Notes: a model not told the origin generated them from the letters alone. DNA of 64,000 nucleotides from Methylosinus sp. LW4 (GCF_000379125.1 NZ_KB900626.1:3844024-3908023), one strand, 5' to 3'; counted from the first letter of the stretch, positions 1 through 8,583 are shown. Numbers and translations are program-made.

Positions 1-953
1 TCGACCTTCACATTCTTATTGATCGAGGAGCGATCGATATCGATGTGGATTTTCTTCGAGCCGGGCGAGAAGGCGTCGAGCCGTCCGGTGATGCGATCGT
101 CGAAGCGCGAGCCGACGGCGATCATCAGATCGCAGTCGTGCATGGCGTTATTGGCCTCGAAAGTGCCGTGCATGCCGAGCATGCCGAGCCAGTTCGGCCC
201 AGAGCCCGGATAGGCGCCGAGGCCCATCAGCGTCGAGGTGATCGGAAAGCCGGTGAGCGACACCAATTCGCGCAGCAGCGTCGAGGCGGCCGGGCCGGAA
301 TTGATGACGCCGCCGCCCGTATAGAAGATCGGCCGCTTGGCGGCGGCCATCATCTTCACCGCGCGGCGAATGGCGTCGGTGTCGGCGTCGAGCTTGGGCT
401 GATAGGTCTTGTGATGCACATTGCGCGGGCCGGTGTAGGCCCCCGACGCGAATTGCACATCCTTGGGAATGTCGATGACGACCGGCCCCGGCCGCCCGCT
501 GGAGGCGACATAGAAAGCCTCGTGCAGAATGCGCGGCAGATCGGCGATATTCTTCACCAGATAATTATGCTTGGTGCAGTGGCGGGTGATGCCGACCGTG
601 TCGCATTCCTGAAAGGCGTCGGAGCCGATGAGATGCGTCGGCACCTGGCCGGTGATGCAGACCAGCGGAATGGAGTCCATCAGCGCGTCGGTGAGGCCGG
701 TGATGGTGTTGGTGGCGCCGGGGCCGGATGTCACCAGCAGCACGCCCGGCTTGCCGGAGGAGCGGGCGTAACCCTCGGCGGCGTGCGCCGCGCCCTGCTC
801 GTGGCGCACGAGAATATGCCGCACCTTCTCCTGGTGGAAGAGAACGTCATAGATCGGAAGGACGGCGCCGCCGGGATAGCCGAAAAGCACTTCGACGCCC
901 TGGTCCTTCAGGGCCTCGACCACCATTTCCGCTCCGGTCATTTGCTTCGCCAT
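1..953 (-). CDS. ilvB: Acetolactate synthase large subunit, partial (3' end outside window)
   Basis: Thiamine-diphosphate enzyme that condenses pyruvate (or pyruvate and 2-oxobutyrate) at the first common step of valine, leucine and isoleucine synthesis. The visible N-terminal part of about 317 residues starts MAKQMTGAEMVVEALKDQGV. It shows the TPP-activating glutamate in VRHEQGAAHAAEGYAR, then TSGPGATNTITG, and continues into the central FAD/TPP domain (GSRFDDRITG). The ATG at 953 follows a close GGAGAGA ribosome site. The frame is open to the window edge, so the C-terminal half is missing only because of the cut. A leader peptide and an intrinsic terminator lie directly upstream, which points to attenuation by branched-chain aminoacyl-tRNA supply. 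The large-subunit identity is clear; ilvI is an equally valid name. Confidence 0.95.
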   Translation of the reverse strand, partial: MAKQMTGAEMVVEALKDQGVEVLFGYPGGAVLPIYDVLFHQEKVRHILVRHEQGAAHAAEGYARSSGKPGVLLVTSGPGATNTITGLTDALMDSIPLVCITGQVPTHLIGSDAFQECDTVGITRHCTKHNYLVKNIADLPRILHEAFYVASSGRPGPVVIDIPKDVQFASGAYTGPRNVHHKTYQPKLDADTDAIRRAVKMMAAAKRPIFYTGGGVINSGPAASTLLRELVSLTGFPITSTLMGLGAYPGSGPNWLGMLGMHGTFEANNAMHDCDLMIAVGSRFDDRITGRLDAFSPGSKKIHIDIDRSSINKNVKV

Positions 954-1020
954 TCTCTCCAGCTCCGCTTTCCTCGACCCTCGAGACGTAGGGCCGCGCG
1001 GGCGCGCCCCCATAGGCAAT

Positions 1021-1045
1021 AAAAAAGGCCCCCTGGAGGGCCTCG
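1021..1045 (-). terminator. Attenuator terminator in the ilvB leader
   Basis: Read on the minus strand, a GGCCC...GGGCC stem is followed directly by six T. It lies between the leader peptide stop and the ilvB start, where a transcription attenuator is expected. A GC stem with a T-run is directly visible; its attenuator role is inferred from the leader peptide. Confidence 0.75.
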
Positions 1046-1073
1046 GATAAGCGCCAGCGGCGGAAGCTCGGGA

Positions 1074-1124
1074 TCAGACCCGCTCCGTCTCCAGCGCCCT
1101 GCCTACGAGAAGAATGCCCTTCAC
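1074..1124 (-). CDS. Branched-chain leader peptide (ilv attenuation)
   Basis: A 16-residue frame, MKGILLVGRALETERV, starts with GTG at 1124 and ends with TGA at 1074. GGAG lies about 8 bases before the start. It contains a run Ile-Leu-Leu-Val plus further Leu and Val codons, as expected of a leader peptide that senses charging of Ile, Leu and Val tRNAs. A promoter-like sequence lies about 30 bases upstream, and the terminator lies about 30 bases downstream, before ilvB. Leader peptides of this kind precede ilv operons in many Proteobacteria; this one was found by eye and is too short for usual gene callers. Confidence 0.7.
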   Translation of the reverse strand: MKGILLVGRALETERV

Positions 1125-1153
1125 GGCCCGCTCCAGGTGAAATAACGGAGCAG

Positions 1154-1182
1154 ACGTTACGGGAGACGACCGCAGGGGTCAA
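1154..1182 (-). promoter_or_regulatory. Sigma-70-type promoter of the ilv leader
   Basis: On the minus strand TTGACC (1182-1177) and TAACGT (1159-1154) are separated by exactly 17 bases. This puts a start site near 1147, about 23 bases ahead of the leader peptide GTG. The match is visible in sequence; activity is inferred. Confidence 0.55.
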
Positions 1183-1293
1183 GGCGATTCCGCGGGCATA
1201 GGGGCGATCGGCGCGCGCGCCGGTCTCCTGAGCTTGGCCGGCGCGGCGAATTCGTGTACGGCTCCGTCGCCTCCCCACGAGAACGAGTCGAAG

Positions 1294-1812
1294 ATGAAGC
1301 GCTTTTTCGAATCCTTCCTGTTCATGTCGCGCTGGCTGCTCGCGCCCTTCTTCGTCATGCTGGCGGTGGGGCTGCTGGAGCTGCTCTATAAGGCGAGCGT
1401 ACGTCTCTACGAGGCGACGGCGCATCTCCTCACCGCCGCCGAATCCGACATGACGCTGCTGGTGCTGGACCTCATCGACATGACGCTGACCGGCGCGCTC
1501 GTGGTGACGGTCATGCTGTCGGTCTACGAGAATTTCGTCTCGAGAGTCGATACGAAGAACCAGCCCGGCTGGCCGGACTGGATGGGCTCGATCGATTTCT
1601 CCGAGCTGAAGCTGAAGCTGCTCTCGACCATCGTCGCCATATCGGCGATCAAATTGCTCGAAGCCTTCATGGACGTGCCGCACACCAACGACCGGGAGCT
1701 GTATTTCTATCTCGGCATTCATATGGTGTTCGTCGTCTCGACGCTGGCCTTCGCTCTGTCGGAGCGCCTCGCGAACGGCCATGGCAAGAGCCATGACGTC
1801 AACGGGCATTGA
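1294..1812 (+). CDS. UPF0114 (YqhA-like) integral membrane protein
   Basis: A protein of 172 residues starting MKRFFESFLFMSRWLLAPFF, the typical opening of the UPF0114 family. Three to four hydrophobic segments are visible (about residues 10-30, 50-70, 105-125 and 135-155). The conserved loop YENFVSRVD...PGWPDWMG..DFSELKLKLL lies between them. The family is inner-membrane and has no firmly assigned function. The ATG at 1294 is preferred over an upstream ATG at 1234, which would add 20 hydrophilic residues before the first membrane helix. The gene is divergent from ilvB and convergent with the PhnA-like gene. Confidence 0.85.
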   Translation: MKRFFESFLFMSRWLLAPFFVMLAVGLLELLYKASVRLYEATAHLLTAAESDMTLLVLDLIDMTLTGALVVTVMLSVYENFVSRVDTKNQPGWPDWMGSIDFSELKLKLLSTIVAISAIKLLEAFMDVPHTNDRELYFYLGIHMVFVVSTLAFALSERLANGHGKSHDVNGH

Positions 1813-1833
1813 CGAGCGGGCCAAGAGGCCGGC

Positions 1834-2133
1834 TCAGCGCTTCTTCACGAATTCCGTGCGCAGCACCAGACCTTTGATGGCGTCGTGCCGGCAGTCGATC
1901 TCCTCGGGATCGTCGGTGAGGCGGATCGATTTGATCACAGTGCCCTGCTTCAAGGTCTGATTGGCGCCCTTCACCTTCAGATCCTTGATGAGGATGACCG
2001 AGTCGCCGTCGGCGAGCACATTGCCGGCCGAATCCTTCACGACTTTCGCCTGCGCCGCCGCCGCGGCGAGCTGCGACGCCGGAACCCATTCGCCGCTCGC
2101 TTCGTCATAGACATAGTCTTCGTCGTCGGCCAC
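1834..2133 (-). CDS. PhnA/YjdM-like domain protein
   Basis: A 99-residue protein. Its C-terminal 65 residues (GNVLADGDSVILIKDLKVKG...QGTVIKSIRLTDD...EIDC...GLVLRTEFVKK) are a clear PhnA/YjdM domain. The family is annotated as alkylphosphonate utilisation for historical reasons, but its biochemical role is not established. The usual N-terminal zinc ribbon with two CxxC motifs is absent. In its place is an acidic segment, MADDEDYVYDEASGEWVPAS, followed by an Ala-rich stretch. No phosphonate genes are nearby, so a role in phosphonate use is not supported. Confidence 0.8.
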   Translation of the reverse strand: MADDEDYVYDEASGEWVPASQLAAAAAQAKVVKDSAGNVLADGDSVILIKDLKVKGANQTLKQGTVIKSIRLTDDPEEIDCRHDAIKGLVLRTEFVKKR

Positions 2134-2257
2134 GCGAACCTCTTTTCGATTGAACGCCGCGCGCGAGAGCCGCGCATCGGGATGCGCTCTCTTAGGCGAC
2201 CGCGCCGCCTCGGCGCAAGGTGAAGCTCTGCGATGGTATTGTCGGGCCGGCCGCCTC

Positions 2258-2683
2258 TCAGAATCGGCGGCCCGGCGGCGCGGGCGCGCATTTCATCACG
2301 GCGATGACGCCGCCATCGTCATATTTCAGCGTGCCGGCGGCTATGTCGAGCAGGTTGCGAACATGCTGGTCGTGGCATTTGCCATTCGCGGCGACGCAGA
2401 CGCGGTCCTGGCCGAAGCTCACCGCATCCTTGTCGACGCTGACCGCATAAGTGACCTTTTGCGTCTCGCTGGAGCCGCTCGCGCCGGAGACATAGGAATC
2501 GCCGTCGCGATATTCCTCGGCGACGCCGTCCTCCCAAATGAGCTGCACGAAGCGCCGGCCGGTGTCGATGTCGATCGCGACCGTCCGATTCGTGCGCCCG
2601 CAATCGAGATGAATTTCTGAGGCGAGGGCGTGCGGCGCGAGCAGCAGCGCGAAGGAAGCAAGGGCGTAGAGTGAGGCGTTCAT
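2258..2683 (-). CDS. Secreted protein of unknown function
   Basis: A 141-residue protein. It opens MNASLYALASFALLLAPHALAS, a good Sec signal peptide with cleavage after ALA or ALAS. The mature part has four cysteines (DCGRTN, RVCVAANGKCHD, MKCAPAPPG) that could form two disulfides. It probably acts in the periplasm. I do not recognise the family. An in-frame start further upstream (2836) would put 51 basic residues before the signal peptide, so the ATG at 2683 is preferred. The next gene on the same strand is a small membrane protein. Confidence 0.6.
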   Translation of the reverse strand: MNASLYALASFALLLAPHALASEIHLDCGRTNRTVAIDIDTGRRFVQLIWEDGVAEEYRDGDSYVSGASGSSETQKVTYAVSVDKDAVSFGQDRVCVAANGKCHDQHVRNLLDIAAGTLKYDDGGVIAVMKCAPAPPGRRF

Positions 2684-2718
2684 TCCATGTTCCGCAATGC
2701 GCGCGCGGCGCGGCCTCG

Positions 2719-2898
2719 TCAATTTCTCGGCAGGGAGGAGCGCATCTCGTCGCAAGCGCGCAATTGCGCCTCGGTCGCGGACCAATAGGAGATTTCGCAA
2801 AGCGCCTGATAGCGGCTGGCGACGAAGAGCGACCACAGAAAATAGCCGAAGCCTGCGACGCCGAGCGCGAGCAGCATGTTGCGACTAAAAGCGTTCAT
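2719..2898 (-). CDS. Small single-pass membrane protein, unknown
   Basis: A 59-residue frame, MNAFSRNMLLALGVAGFGYF and onward. It has one membrane-spanning segment (about residues 8-27) followed by a short soluble tail with two Cys (ALCEIS and RACDEM). It lies 35 bases upstream of the secreted protein on the same strand, so the two may be co-expressed. No family is recognised. Coding is supported by the sensible topology and synonymous-looking GC third positions, but its small size limits certainty. Confidence 0.45.
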   Translation of the reverse strand: MNAFSRNMLLALGVAGFGYFLWSLFVASRYQALCEISYWSATEAQLRACDEMRSSLPRN

Positions 2899-3004
2899 GA
2901 TCGCCCTTTCGCGCCGATGCGGCCCGACGCCTTCCACCCTGTCATCCTGGCGCTTGCGTATGGCGGGGTCAAGCGCGTCCGGCTGAATGGTTGGGCGCGT
3001 TCCC

Positions 3005-3031
3005 CCTTCTCCCCGCAATGCGGGGAGAAGG
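3005..3031. repeat. Short palindromic intergenic repeat
   Basis: Perfect inverted repeat CCTTCTCCCCGC-AAT-GCGGGGAGAAGG, located 3' of the ABC permease gene. It resembles, but is not identical to, the larger GC-rich palindromes at 14846 (inside addA) and 28150-28290. There is no T-run, so it is a poor terminator in itself. Confidence 0.6.
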
Positions 3032-3071
3032 AAGGCGGCAAATGCCGCGCGAACCAATCGGCGAAGCCGTA

Positions 3072-4220
3072 TCAGTCCAGTGTCTGGCGGAAGCGCATCA
3101 CCGCGACGCCCATCGCCGCCAGAGTGAAGACGCCGAGCGCGAGCGTGTCGCTGGTCAGGTCGCCGAAGCTCGAGCCTTTCAGCATGATCGAGCGCACGAT
3201 GCGCAGATAATGGGTGAGCGGCAGCGCCTCGCCGACATATTGCGCCCATTGCGGCATGCCGCGGAAGGGGAAGAAGAAGCCCGAGAGCAGCATATTGGGC
3301 AGGAAGAAGAAGAAGGTCATCTGGATCGCCTGCAATTGATTGACGGCGATCGTCGAGAATGTGTAGCCGACCGAGAGATTGGCGGTGATGAACAAGAGCG
3401 TCAGCGGCGCCAGCGCGAGCAGCGAGCCGACGATCGGCACGCCGAACAATAGCGTCGCGACGATGAGGATAATGCCCATCTGCACGCCGCCGACCACGAC
3501 ATAAGGCGCGATCTTGCCGAGCATGATCTCGGTCGGCCGCACCGGCATTGCGAGCAGCGCCTCCATCGTGCCGCGCTCGATCTCGCGCGTCACCGAGAGC
3601 GCGGTGTAGATCAGCATGGTCATTGTGAGAATCGTGCCGACGAGTCCGGGCACGATGTTTCGGCGCGTCTCGCCAGCCGCATTGTAGCGGCGATGCACCC
3701 GCACCTCGAAAGGCGGCGGTCCTTGCGCGAGATGCGCGAGCGGGCCGGTCAGCTCGCGGTCCAGCGCGCTCGCGGCCGCGGCCGTCACGGCGGAGACGGC
3801 GCCGCCGGTCGCCGTGGGATCGGTGGCGTCGGCGACGACGAGCACGGGAGGCCGCTCGCCGCGAATGACGCGCCGGCCGAAATCGGGCGGCACCTCTATG
3901 ACGAATTGCACGCGATTGGAGAGGATCAGCTTCTCGGCGTCGCTCTCGTCCGTCGCCGCGGCGATGATGTCGAAATAATCGGTCGTGCGGAGCGCCGCGA
4001 CGAAGGAGCGCGCCAGCGGCCCGTCGTCCTGCACCAACAGCGCCGTGGCGAGATGCTTGGGATCGGCGTTGATGGCGTAGCCGAACAGCAAGAGCTGAAT
4101 GAGCGGAATGCCGACGATCATCGCCAACGTCACGCGGTCGCGACGCAGCTGAATCAGCTCCTTCACGAACATCGCATAGAGGCGCCCGAGCGCGGCGCGT
4201 ATGTTCGGCGGGACGCTCAT
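3072..4220 (-). CDS. ABC-2 type transporter permease (YhhJ/YbhR-like)
   Basis: Membrane subunit of an ABC exporter, 382 residues. One N-terminal helix (about 33-52) is followed by a large periplasmic domain (about 60-190), then five helices with the ABC-2 signature region around REIERGTMEALLAMPVRPTEIMLGK (about 231-255). Its start overlaps the stop of the ATPase gene by four bases, and that gene overlaps the HlyD gene in the same way. This gives a tight three-gene export operon of the YhiI-RbbA-YhhJ or YbhG-F-S-R kind. The substrate is not evident. No second permease gene follows. Confidence 0.88.
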   Translation of the reverse strand: MSVPPNIRAALGRLYAMFVKELIQLRRDRVTLAMIVGIPLIQLLLFGYAINADPKHLATALLVQDDGPLARSFVAALRTTDYFDIIAAATDESDAEKLILSNRVQFVIEVPPDFGRRVIRGERPPVLVVADATDPTATGGAVSAVTAAAASALDRELTGPLAHLAQGPPPFEVRVHRRYNAAGETRRNIVPGLVGTILTMTMLIYTALSVTREIERGTMEALLAMPVRPTEIMLGKIAPYVVVGGVQMGIILIVATLLFGVPIVGSLLALAPLTLLFITANLSVGYTFSTIAVNQLQAIQMTFFFFLPNMLLSGFFFPFRGMPQWAQYVGEALPLTHYLRIVRSIMLKGSSFGDLTSDTLALGVFTLAAMGVAVMRFRQTLD

Positions 4221-5143
4221 GCGCGCGCCTCTCTATGCGTCATGAGGTCGATGAACACATCCTCGAGCGAAGGCTCGCCGCGCGTCCATTGCTGCGGCGC
4301 GTTCTCGCCGAACGCGCGCACGATCTCCGCGAGGCGCGCGGCGTCGCGGCCGGCGACATGCAGCGCCATGCCGAAAGGCGCGACCATGTCCACGCCCTCG
4401 GTCGCCTTCAGCCGCGCGGCGAGCGCGCCGAGGTCGGGGCCGGTCACGATGTAAGTGGAGAGGCCGGAGCGGGCGACGATCTCGGCGATCGTTCCCTGCG
4501 CCAAAAGGCGTCCGTCGGCGATATAGGCGATCTCGTGACAGCGCTCCGCCTCGTCCATGTAGTGGGTGGAGACGAGCACGGTGAGGCCTTGCGCGGCGAG
4601 CGAATGAATCTCGTCCCAGAAATCGCGCCGCGCCTTGGGATCGACGCCCGCCGTCGGCTCGTCGAGCAGCAGCAGCGCAGGGCCGGGCAATATGCAGGCG
4701 GCGAGCGCCAAGCGCTGCTTCCAGCCGCCGGAGAGCTCGCCGGCGAGCTGCTCGGCGCGCTTGTCCAACCCTAAGCGAATGAGCGCCTCCCGCGCCGCCT
4801 CCACGGGCCGCGCGAGGCCGTAGATGCGCGCGACGAATTCGAGATTCTCGCGGATCGAGAGATCGGCGTAGAGCGAGAAGCGCTGCGTCATATAGCCGAC
4901 CCGGCGCTTGATCTCGTTTTGCTGCGTGCGAATGTCATAGCCGAGGCAGGAGCCGCGGCCGGAATCGGGCGTCAGCAATCCGCAGAGCATGCGGATCGTC
5001 GTCGTCTTGCCGCTGCCATTGGGGCCGAGGAAGCCGTGAATGCGGCCACGCTCGACGCGCATGGTGAGATTGTCGACCACCTTGCGGGCGCCGAAGGATT
5101 TGGTGAGCCCCTCGGCCTCGATGGCGATCTCGACGCCGCTCAC
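4217..5143 (-). CDS. ABC transporter ATP-binding protein
   Basis: Cytoplasmic ATPase of the export system, 308 residues from a GTG at 5143. It shows Walker A (GPNGSGKTTT), Q-loop (MTQRFSLY), signature ELSGGWKQRLALA, Walker B (LLLLDEPTAGVD) and the H-loop (STHYMDE). A C-terminal extension of about 80 residues ends SLEDVFIDLM, as in drug-export ATPases. The GTG overlaps the HlyD gene stop (GTGA), which fixes the start. Upstream in-frame starts would lie inside the HlyD gene. The signature has GW in place of the commoner GM or GQ. Confidence 0.9.
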   Translation of the reverse strand: MSGVEIAIEAEGLTKSFGARKVVDNLTMRVERGRIHGFLGPNGSGKTTTIRMLCGLLTPDSGRGSCLGYDIRTQQNEIKRRVGYMTQRFSLYADLSIRENLEFVARIYGLARPVEAAREALIRLGLDKRAEQLAGELSGGWKQRLALAACILPGPALLLLDEPTAGVDPKARRDFWDEIHSLAAQGLTVLVSTHYMDEAERCHEIAYIADGRLLAQGTIAEIVARSGLSTYIVTGPDLGALAARLKATEGVDMVAPFGMALHVAGRDAARLAEIVRAFGENAPQQWTRGEPSLEDVFIDLMTHREARA

Positions 5144-6120
5144 GGCGCCGCGCTCTCGGCGGAAAGGCGCACGCGCACGGGAAGGCCGAGCGGCAGCAGC
5201 AGCGCTCTGTCCTCGAGCCGCGCCTCCGCCTTGAAGACGAGCTTGGCGCGCTCCTGATCGCTGAAGATCACCGGCGGCGTATATTCCTCCCGCTGCGCGA
5301 TGAAGCTGATGCGGCCGGAAAGCCCCTTCTCGCAGCCGTCGCATTCGACGGCGACGCTGGCGCCGAGCTTCGCCGCGGCGAGCCGCTCCTGCGGAACATA
5401 GAAGCGCACCTTGCGATTTTGCGGCGGCAGCAGAGAGAGCGCCGGCTGGCCGGCGGCCACCATCTCGCCGGCGCGGAAGAAAATATCCTGCACCACGCCC
5501 GCCGCCGGCGCGACGACCTTCTGCCGCGCGATGCGCGTGTCGAGCTGCTCGATCTGCGCGCGCGCCATGACGATCGCCGATTGCGCGGCGTCGATCTCCT
5601 GATTGCGGCTCGGCAGGCGCGCGACCTCGATCTGGCGTTCCGCCTCGGCGAGCGCGGCCTTGTCGCGATCGCGCGCCATCACCGCCTGATCGAGCGCCGA
5701 TTTCGGCGCATTGCCATGCGAGTAGAGAATGCGCTTGCGCTCATATTCGGCGGCCGAGAGCGCGGCCGAGGCGCGCGCGGCCTCGACGGCCGCTTGCAGC
5801 ACGGCGATCTGCTGCGGACGATTCATCGAGGCGCGCAGATTCTCGAGCTGCGCCTGCATTTGCGCCAGCCGCGCGGCGGCTTCCGCGCGTTGGCGGTCCA
5901 GCACCGGCGTGGCCATGGAGAAGAGAGGCTCGCCTTCCGCGACCTCCTTGCCGGCCTCGACGTCGAGCCGGGCGAGACGCTCGCCCTCCACCGGGCCGAT
6001 ATAGAGAAGCTCGCCCTCGACATAGCCGAGGAAGGCGCCGGAGCCATAGGCGTCGCCGCGCATCCGCCATAGGCCGAGCGTGACGGGGATCAGCAGGACG
6101 AGCAGGAGCCAGCGTCTCAT
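5140..6120 (-). CDS. HlyD/membrane-fusion family secretion protein
   Basis: Periplasmic adaptor of the ABC exporter, 326 residues. It has an N-terminal membrane anchor (MRRWLLLVLLIPVTLGLWRM), a biotinyl-lipoyl-like half (GYVEGELLYIGPVEGERLARL..AGKEVAEG), a long alpha-helical hairpin rich in Ala, Arg and Gln (about 75-195), and a second lipoyl half (VVAPAAGVVQDIFFRAGEMV) followed by a beta domain. The start at 6120 places the anchor at the very N-terminus; an upstream in-frame ATG would bury it. The gene is first in the operon. The outer-membrane partner is not in this window. Confidence 0.87.
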   Translation of the reverse strand: MRRWLLLVLLIPVTLGLWRMRGDAYGSGAFLGYVEGELLYIGPVEGERLARLDVEAGKEVAEGEPLFSMATPVLDRQRAEAAARLAQMQAQLENLRASMNRPQQIAVLQAAVEAARASAALSAAEYERKRILYSHGNAPKSALDQAVMARDRDKAALAEAERQIEVARLPSRNQEIDAAQSAIVMARAQIEQLDTRIARQKVVAPAAGVVQDIFFRAGEMVAAGQPALSLLPPQNRKVRFYVPQERLAAAKLGASVAVECDGCEKGLSGRISFIAQREEYTPPVIFSDQERAKLVFKAEARLEDRALLLPLGLPVRVRLSAESAAP

Positions 6121-6305
6121 TTCCGTCCTCGCAACGGCGGACGGAGCGGGCCGGCGCGCCCGATATGCTCGATCCGAGCCTCCCCCTCGCGTCAGGCTGT
6201 TAAGTCGCGCGGAGGGCGCGGTCAAGACCCTGCTGGCGTCGCAAGGGCGTGGCCAAATCCGGCGTATGAGCTATATTGTCGACGATTTCGAAAAGCAGGC
6301 CGACC

Positions 6306-6602
6306 ATGAAACCCTATATCGCGATCGTCCATCAGGAAGAGGGCAGCGCCTATGGCGTGAGCTTTCCCGACGCGCCAGGCTGCTTCTCGGCGGCCGACGA
6401 GCTCGACGATCTCTTCGTCATGGCGACCGAGGCGCTGGAGCTTTGGGCGGACGGCATGCGCGAGGACGGCGCGCCGATCCCCGAGCCGCGCGAGCTATCG
6501 AAATTGAGAGACGACCCAGAATGGGCGGAGAGCTTCGAAGGAGCCGCCTTCATCATCGCCATCGAAGCCCCTTGGGACAGGCTCTCGCGCGCGGCGGAAT
6601 AA
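6306..6602 (+). CDS. hicB: HicB-family antitoxin
   Basis: A 98-residue protein. It starts MKPYIAIVHQEEGSAYGVSF, and the next residues PDAPGCFSAADELDDLF and EALELWADGM are the classic HicB partial RNase H-like fold that binds and masks HicA. No C-terminal DNA-binding helix set is obvious after residue 75. The start at 6306 gives the normal family N-terminus. It faces hicA tail to tail: its TAA ends at 6602 and the hicA stop starts at 6603 on the other strand. This differs from the usual hicA-hicB operon. Confidence 0.85.
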   Translation: MKPYIAIVHQEEGSAYGVSFPDAPGCFSAADELDDLFVMATEALELWADGMREDGAPIPEPRELSKLRDDPEWAESFEGAAFIIAIEAPWDRLSRAAE

Positions 6603-6809
6603 TCAGTCCTTCGGCCAGCCGGCCTGACGATAAATGTCGGCGGCGGTCTTCGGCGGAATATTCTTCTTTGGATGAGCGACGGTGACGCGTCCGACGATGT
6701 TCGGATGCTTGTATTGCCGATGCGAGCCCTTGGAGCGGACGAGCAGCCAGCCTTCGCGTTCCAGACGACGGATGATCTCGCGGCTGTCGGCGCGGCTGTC
6801 GGTGAGCAT
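6603..6809 (-). CDS. hicA: HicA-family toxin (mRNA interferase)
   Basis: A 68-residue double-stranded-RNA-binding-like protein. It carries the HicA core REIIRRLEREGWLLVRSKGSH with the catalytic His in GSHRQYKHP, then VTVAHPKKNIPPKTAADIYRQAGW. HicA proteins cleave mRNA when free of HicB. Length and all key positions are intact, so nothing suggests decay. It is transcribed towards hicB with no intergenic space, so the two cannot share one transcript. The two 3' ends could give antisense overlap if transcription reads through. Confidence 0.88.
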   Translation of the reverse strand: MLTDSRADSREIIRRLEREGWLLVRSKGSHRQYKHPNIVGRVTVAHPKKNIPPKTAADIYRQAGWPKD

Positions 6810-7023
6810 GAATCACTCCAGTGAAGAGGCTGGAGGATACCGCAAGCCAATTCGCGTCAATTGCAAAAAGCGTCAAAAGTGGTCGACTTCGCCGGTTTAT
6901 CCCATGTGAGGCTCTGGCCGCGACGTAAAATCAAATATTCACAAGTAGAAAATCTGTCCTCTCGCTCGAGCGCTCGTCGCCGCAATTGACAATGCACTAC
7001 TGATTTATTCAAGGAAAGGGAGC

Positions 7024-7055
7024 GGGGCGACCGCAGGGAGGGAAACGGCCGCCCC
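7024..7055 (-). terminator. Possible terminator after the aldehyde dehydrogenase gene
   Basis: A stem GGGGCGGCCG/CGGTCGCCCC with one mismatch lies 11-42 bases beyond the aldehyde dehydrogenase stop on the minus strand. It is followed by only a weak T-rich stretch. The stem is visible; its function is uncertain. Confidence 0.35.
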
Positions 7056-7065
7056 GGCCGGACGC

Positions 7066-8583
7066 TCAGAAGAAGCCGAGCTTGTCCGGGCTATAGCTGA
7101 CCAGCAGATTCTTCGTCTGCTGGTAGTGATCGAGCATCATGCGATGATTCTCGCGGCCGATGCCGGACTGCTTGTAGCCGCCGAAGGCCGCATGCGCCGG
7201 ATAGGCATGATAGCAATTGGTCCACACGCGTCCCGCCTGCACGGCGCGGCCGACGCGATAGGCGCGGTTGATATCGCGCGTCCACACGCCGGCGCCGAGG
7301 CCGAAGATCGTGTCATTGGCGATCGCCACCGCCTCTTCATCCGTGTCGAACACCGTCACCGACACGACGGGTCCGAAAATCTCCTCCTGGAACACGCGCA
7401 TCTTATTATTGCCGGCGAGCACTGTGGGCTTCACATAATAGCCGCCGGAAAGATCGCCGCCGAGCTCGGCGCGTCCGCCGCCGATCAATATGTCCGCGCC
7501 TTCCTTCTGGCCGATGTCGATATAGCCGAGGATCTTCTCCATCTGCTCCTTGGAGGCCTGCGCGCCGATCATCGTCTTGGCGTCGAGCGGGTCGCCCTGC
7601 ACGATGGCGCCGACGCGCTTCACCGCCTTCTCGATGAATTTGTCATAGATGCTTCGGTGCACCAGAGCGCGGCTCGGGCAAGTGCAGACCTCGCCCTGAT
7701 TGAGCGCGAACATGGCGAAGCCTTCGAGCGCCTTGTCGAGGAATGCGTCGTCCTCCGCCGCCACATCGGCGAAGAATATGTTGGGCGATTTGCCGCCGAG
7801 CTCCAATGTCGTGGGGATGAGATTGCGCGCGGCATATTCGCCGATCAGCCGTCCCGTGCTGGTCTCGCCGGTGAAGGCGATCTTGGCGATGCGCGGCGAG
7901 GAGGCGAGCGGCTTGCCGGCCTCGAGGCCGAATCCATTGACGATATTGACGACGCCGGCCGGCAGAAGATCGCCGACGATCTTCGCCCATACGAGTATGG
8001 AGGCGGGCGTCTGCTCGGCCGGTTTCAGCACCACGCAATTGCCCGCCGCAATCGCGGGAGCGAGCTTCCACGCCGCCATCAGCAGCGGGAAGTTCCACGG
8101 GATGATCTGGCCGACGACGCCGAGCGGCTCGTGGAAATGATAGGCGACCGTGTCATGGTCGATTTCCGATATGCCGCCTTCCTGCGCGCGGATCGCCGAG
8201 GCGAAATAGCGGAAATGATCGATGGCGAGCGGAATGTCGGCGGCCGTCGTCTCGCGGATCGGCTTGCCATTGTCCCAGCTCTCGGCTTCCGCCAGCGCCG
8301 CGAGATTTTGCTCCATGCGATCGGCGACGGCGAGGAGAACGCGCGCACGCTCGCCGACGCTGGCGCGGCCCCAAGCGTCCTTGGCGGCATGGGCGGCGTC
8401 GAGCGCGAGCTCTATGTCGGTCGCGTCGGAACGCGGGACCTCGCAGAGAATCTGTCCATTGACCGGAGTCACATTCTCGAAATAGCGGCCGGCGCGCGGA
8501 GCGATCCAGCGGCCGCCGATGAAATTCTCGTAGCGCGCCTCGAACTTCGGCGTCGTGGAGCGGAGGAATTCGGGCCTCGTCAT
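7066..8583 (-). CDS. NAD-dependent aldehyde dehydrogenase, ExaC/AcoD acetaldehyde type
   Basis: A full-length 505-residue aldehyde dehydrogenase. It shows the general-base glutamate E261 in LELGGKSPN, the nucleophile C300 in [11 protein letters not shown], the NAD-binding [13 protein letters not shown] and FTGETSTG, and the C-terminal [10 protein letters not shown]. The sequence style matches acetaldehyde dehydrogenase II (AcoD/ExaC). It probably oxidises acetaldehyde or a similar short aldehyde in the cytoplasm. Upstream on the same strand, 135 bases away, is a GAF-Fis regulator. A perfect 24-bp palindrome at 8685-8708 lies between the two and is a likely operator. Confidence 0.9.
   Translation of the reverse strand: MTRPEFLRSTTPKFEARYENFIGGRWIAPRAGRYFENVTPVNGQILCEVPRSDATDIELALDAAHAAKDAWGRASVGERARVLLAVADRMEQNLAALAEAESWDNGKPIRETTAADIPLAIDHFRYFASAIRAQEGGISEIDHDTVAYHFHEPLGVVGQIIPWNFPLLMAAWKLAPAIAAGNCVVLKPAEQTPASILVWAKIVGDLLPAGVVNIVNGFGLEAGKPLASSPRIAKIAFTGETSTGRLIGEYAARNLIPTTLELGGKSPNIFFADVAAEDDAFLDKALEGFAMFALNQGEVCTCPSRALVHRSIYDKFIEKAVKRVGAIVQGDPLDAKTMIGAQASKEQMEKILGYIDIGQKEGADILIGGGRAELGGDLSGGYYVKPTVLAGNNKMRVFQEEIFGPVVSVTVFDTDEEAVAIANDTIFGLGAGVWTRDINRAYRVGRAVQAGRVWTNCYHAYPAHAAFGGYKQSGIGRENHRMMLDHYQQTKNLLVSYSPDKLGFF

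Noticed and set aside
45..1022. Long plus-strand frame over ilvB
   Set aside because: Antisense shadow of the strongly conserved acetolactate synthase; composition rich in Arg, His and Gly with no domain.
1834..2133. Phosphonate utilisation function
   Set aside because: The PhnA name is historical, the zinc ribbon is absent and no phn genes are present.
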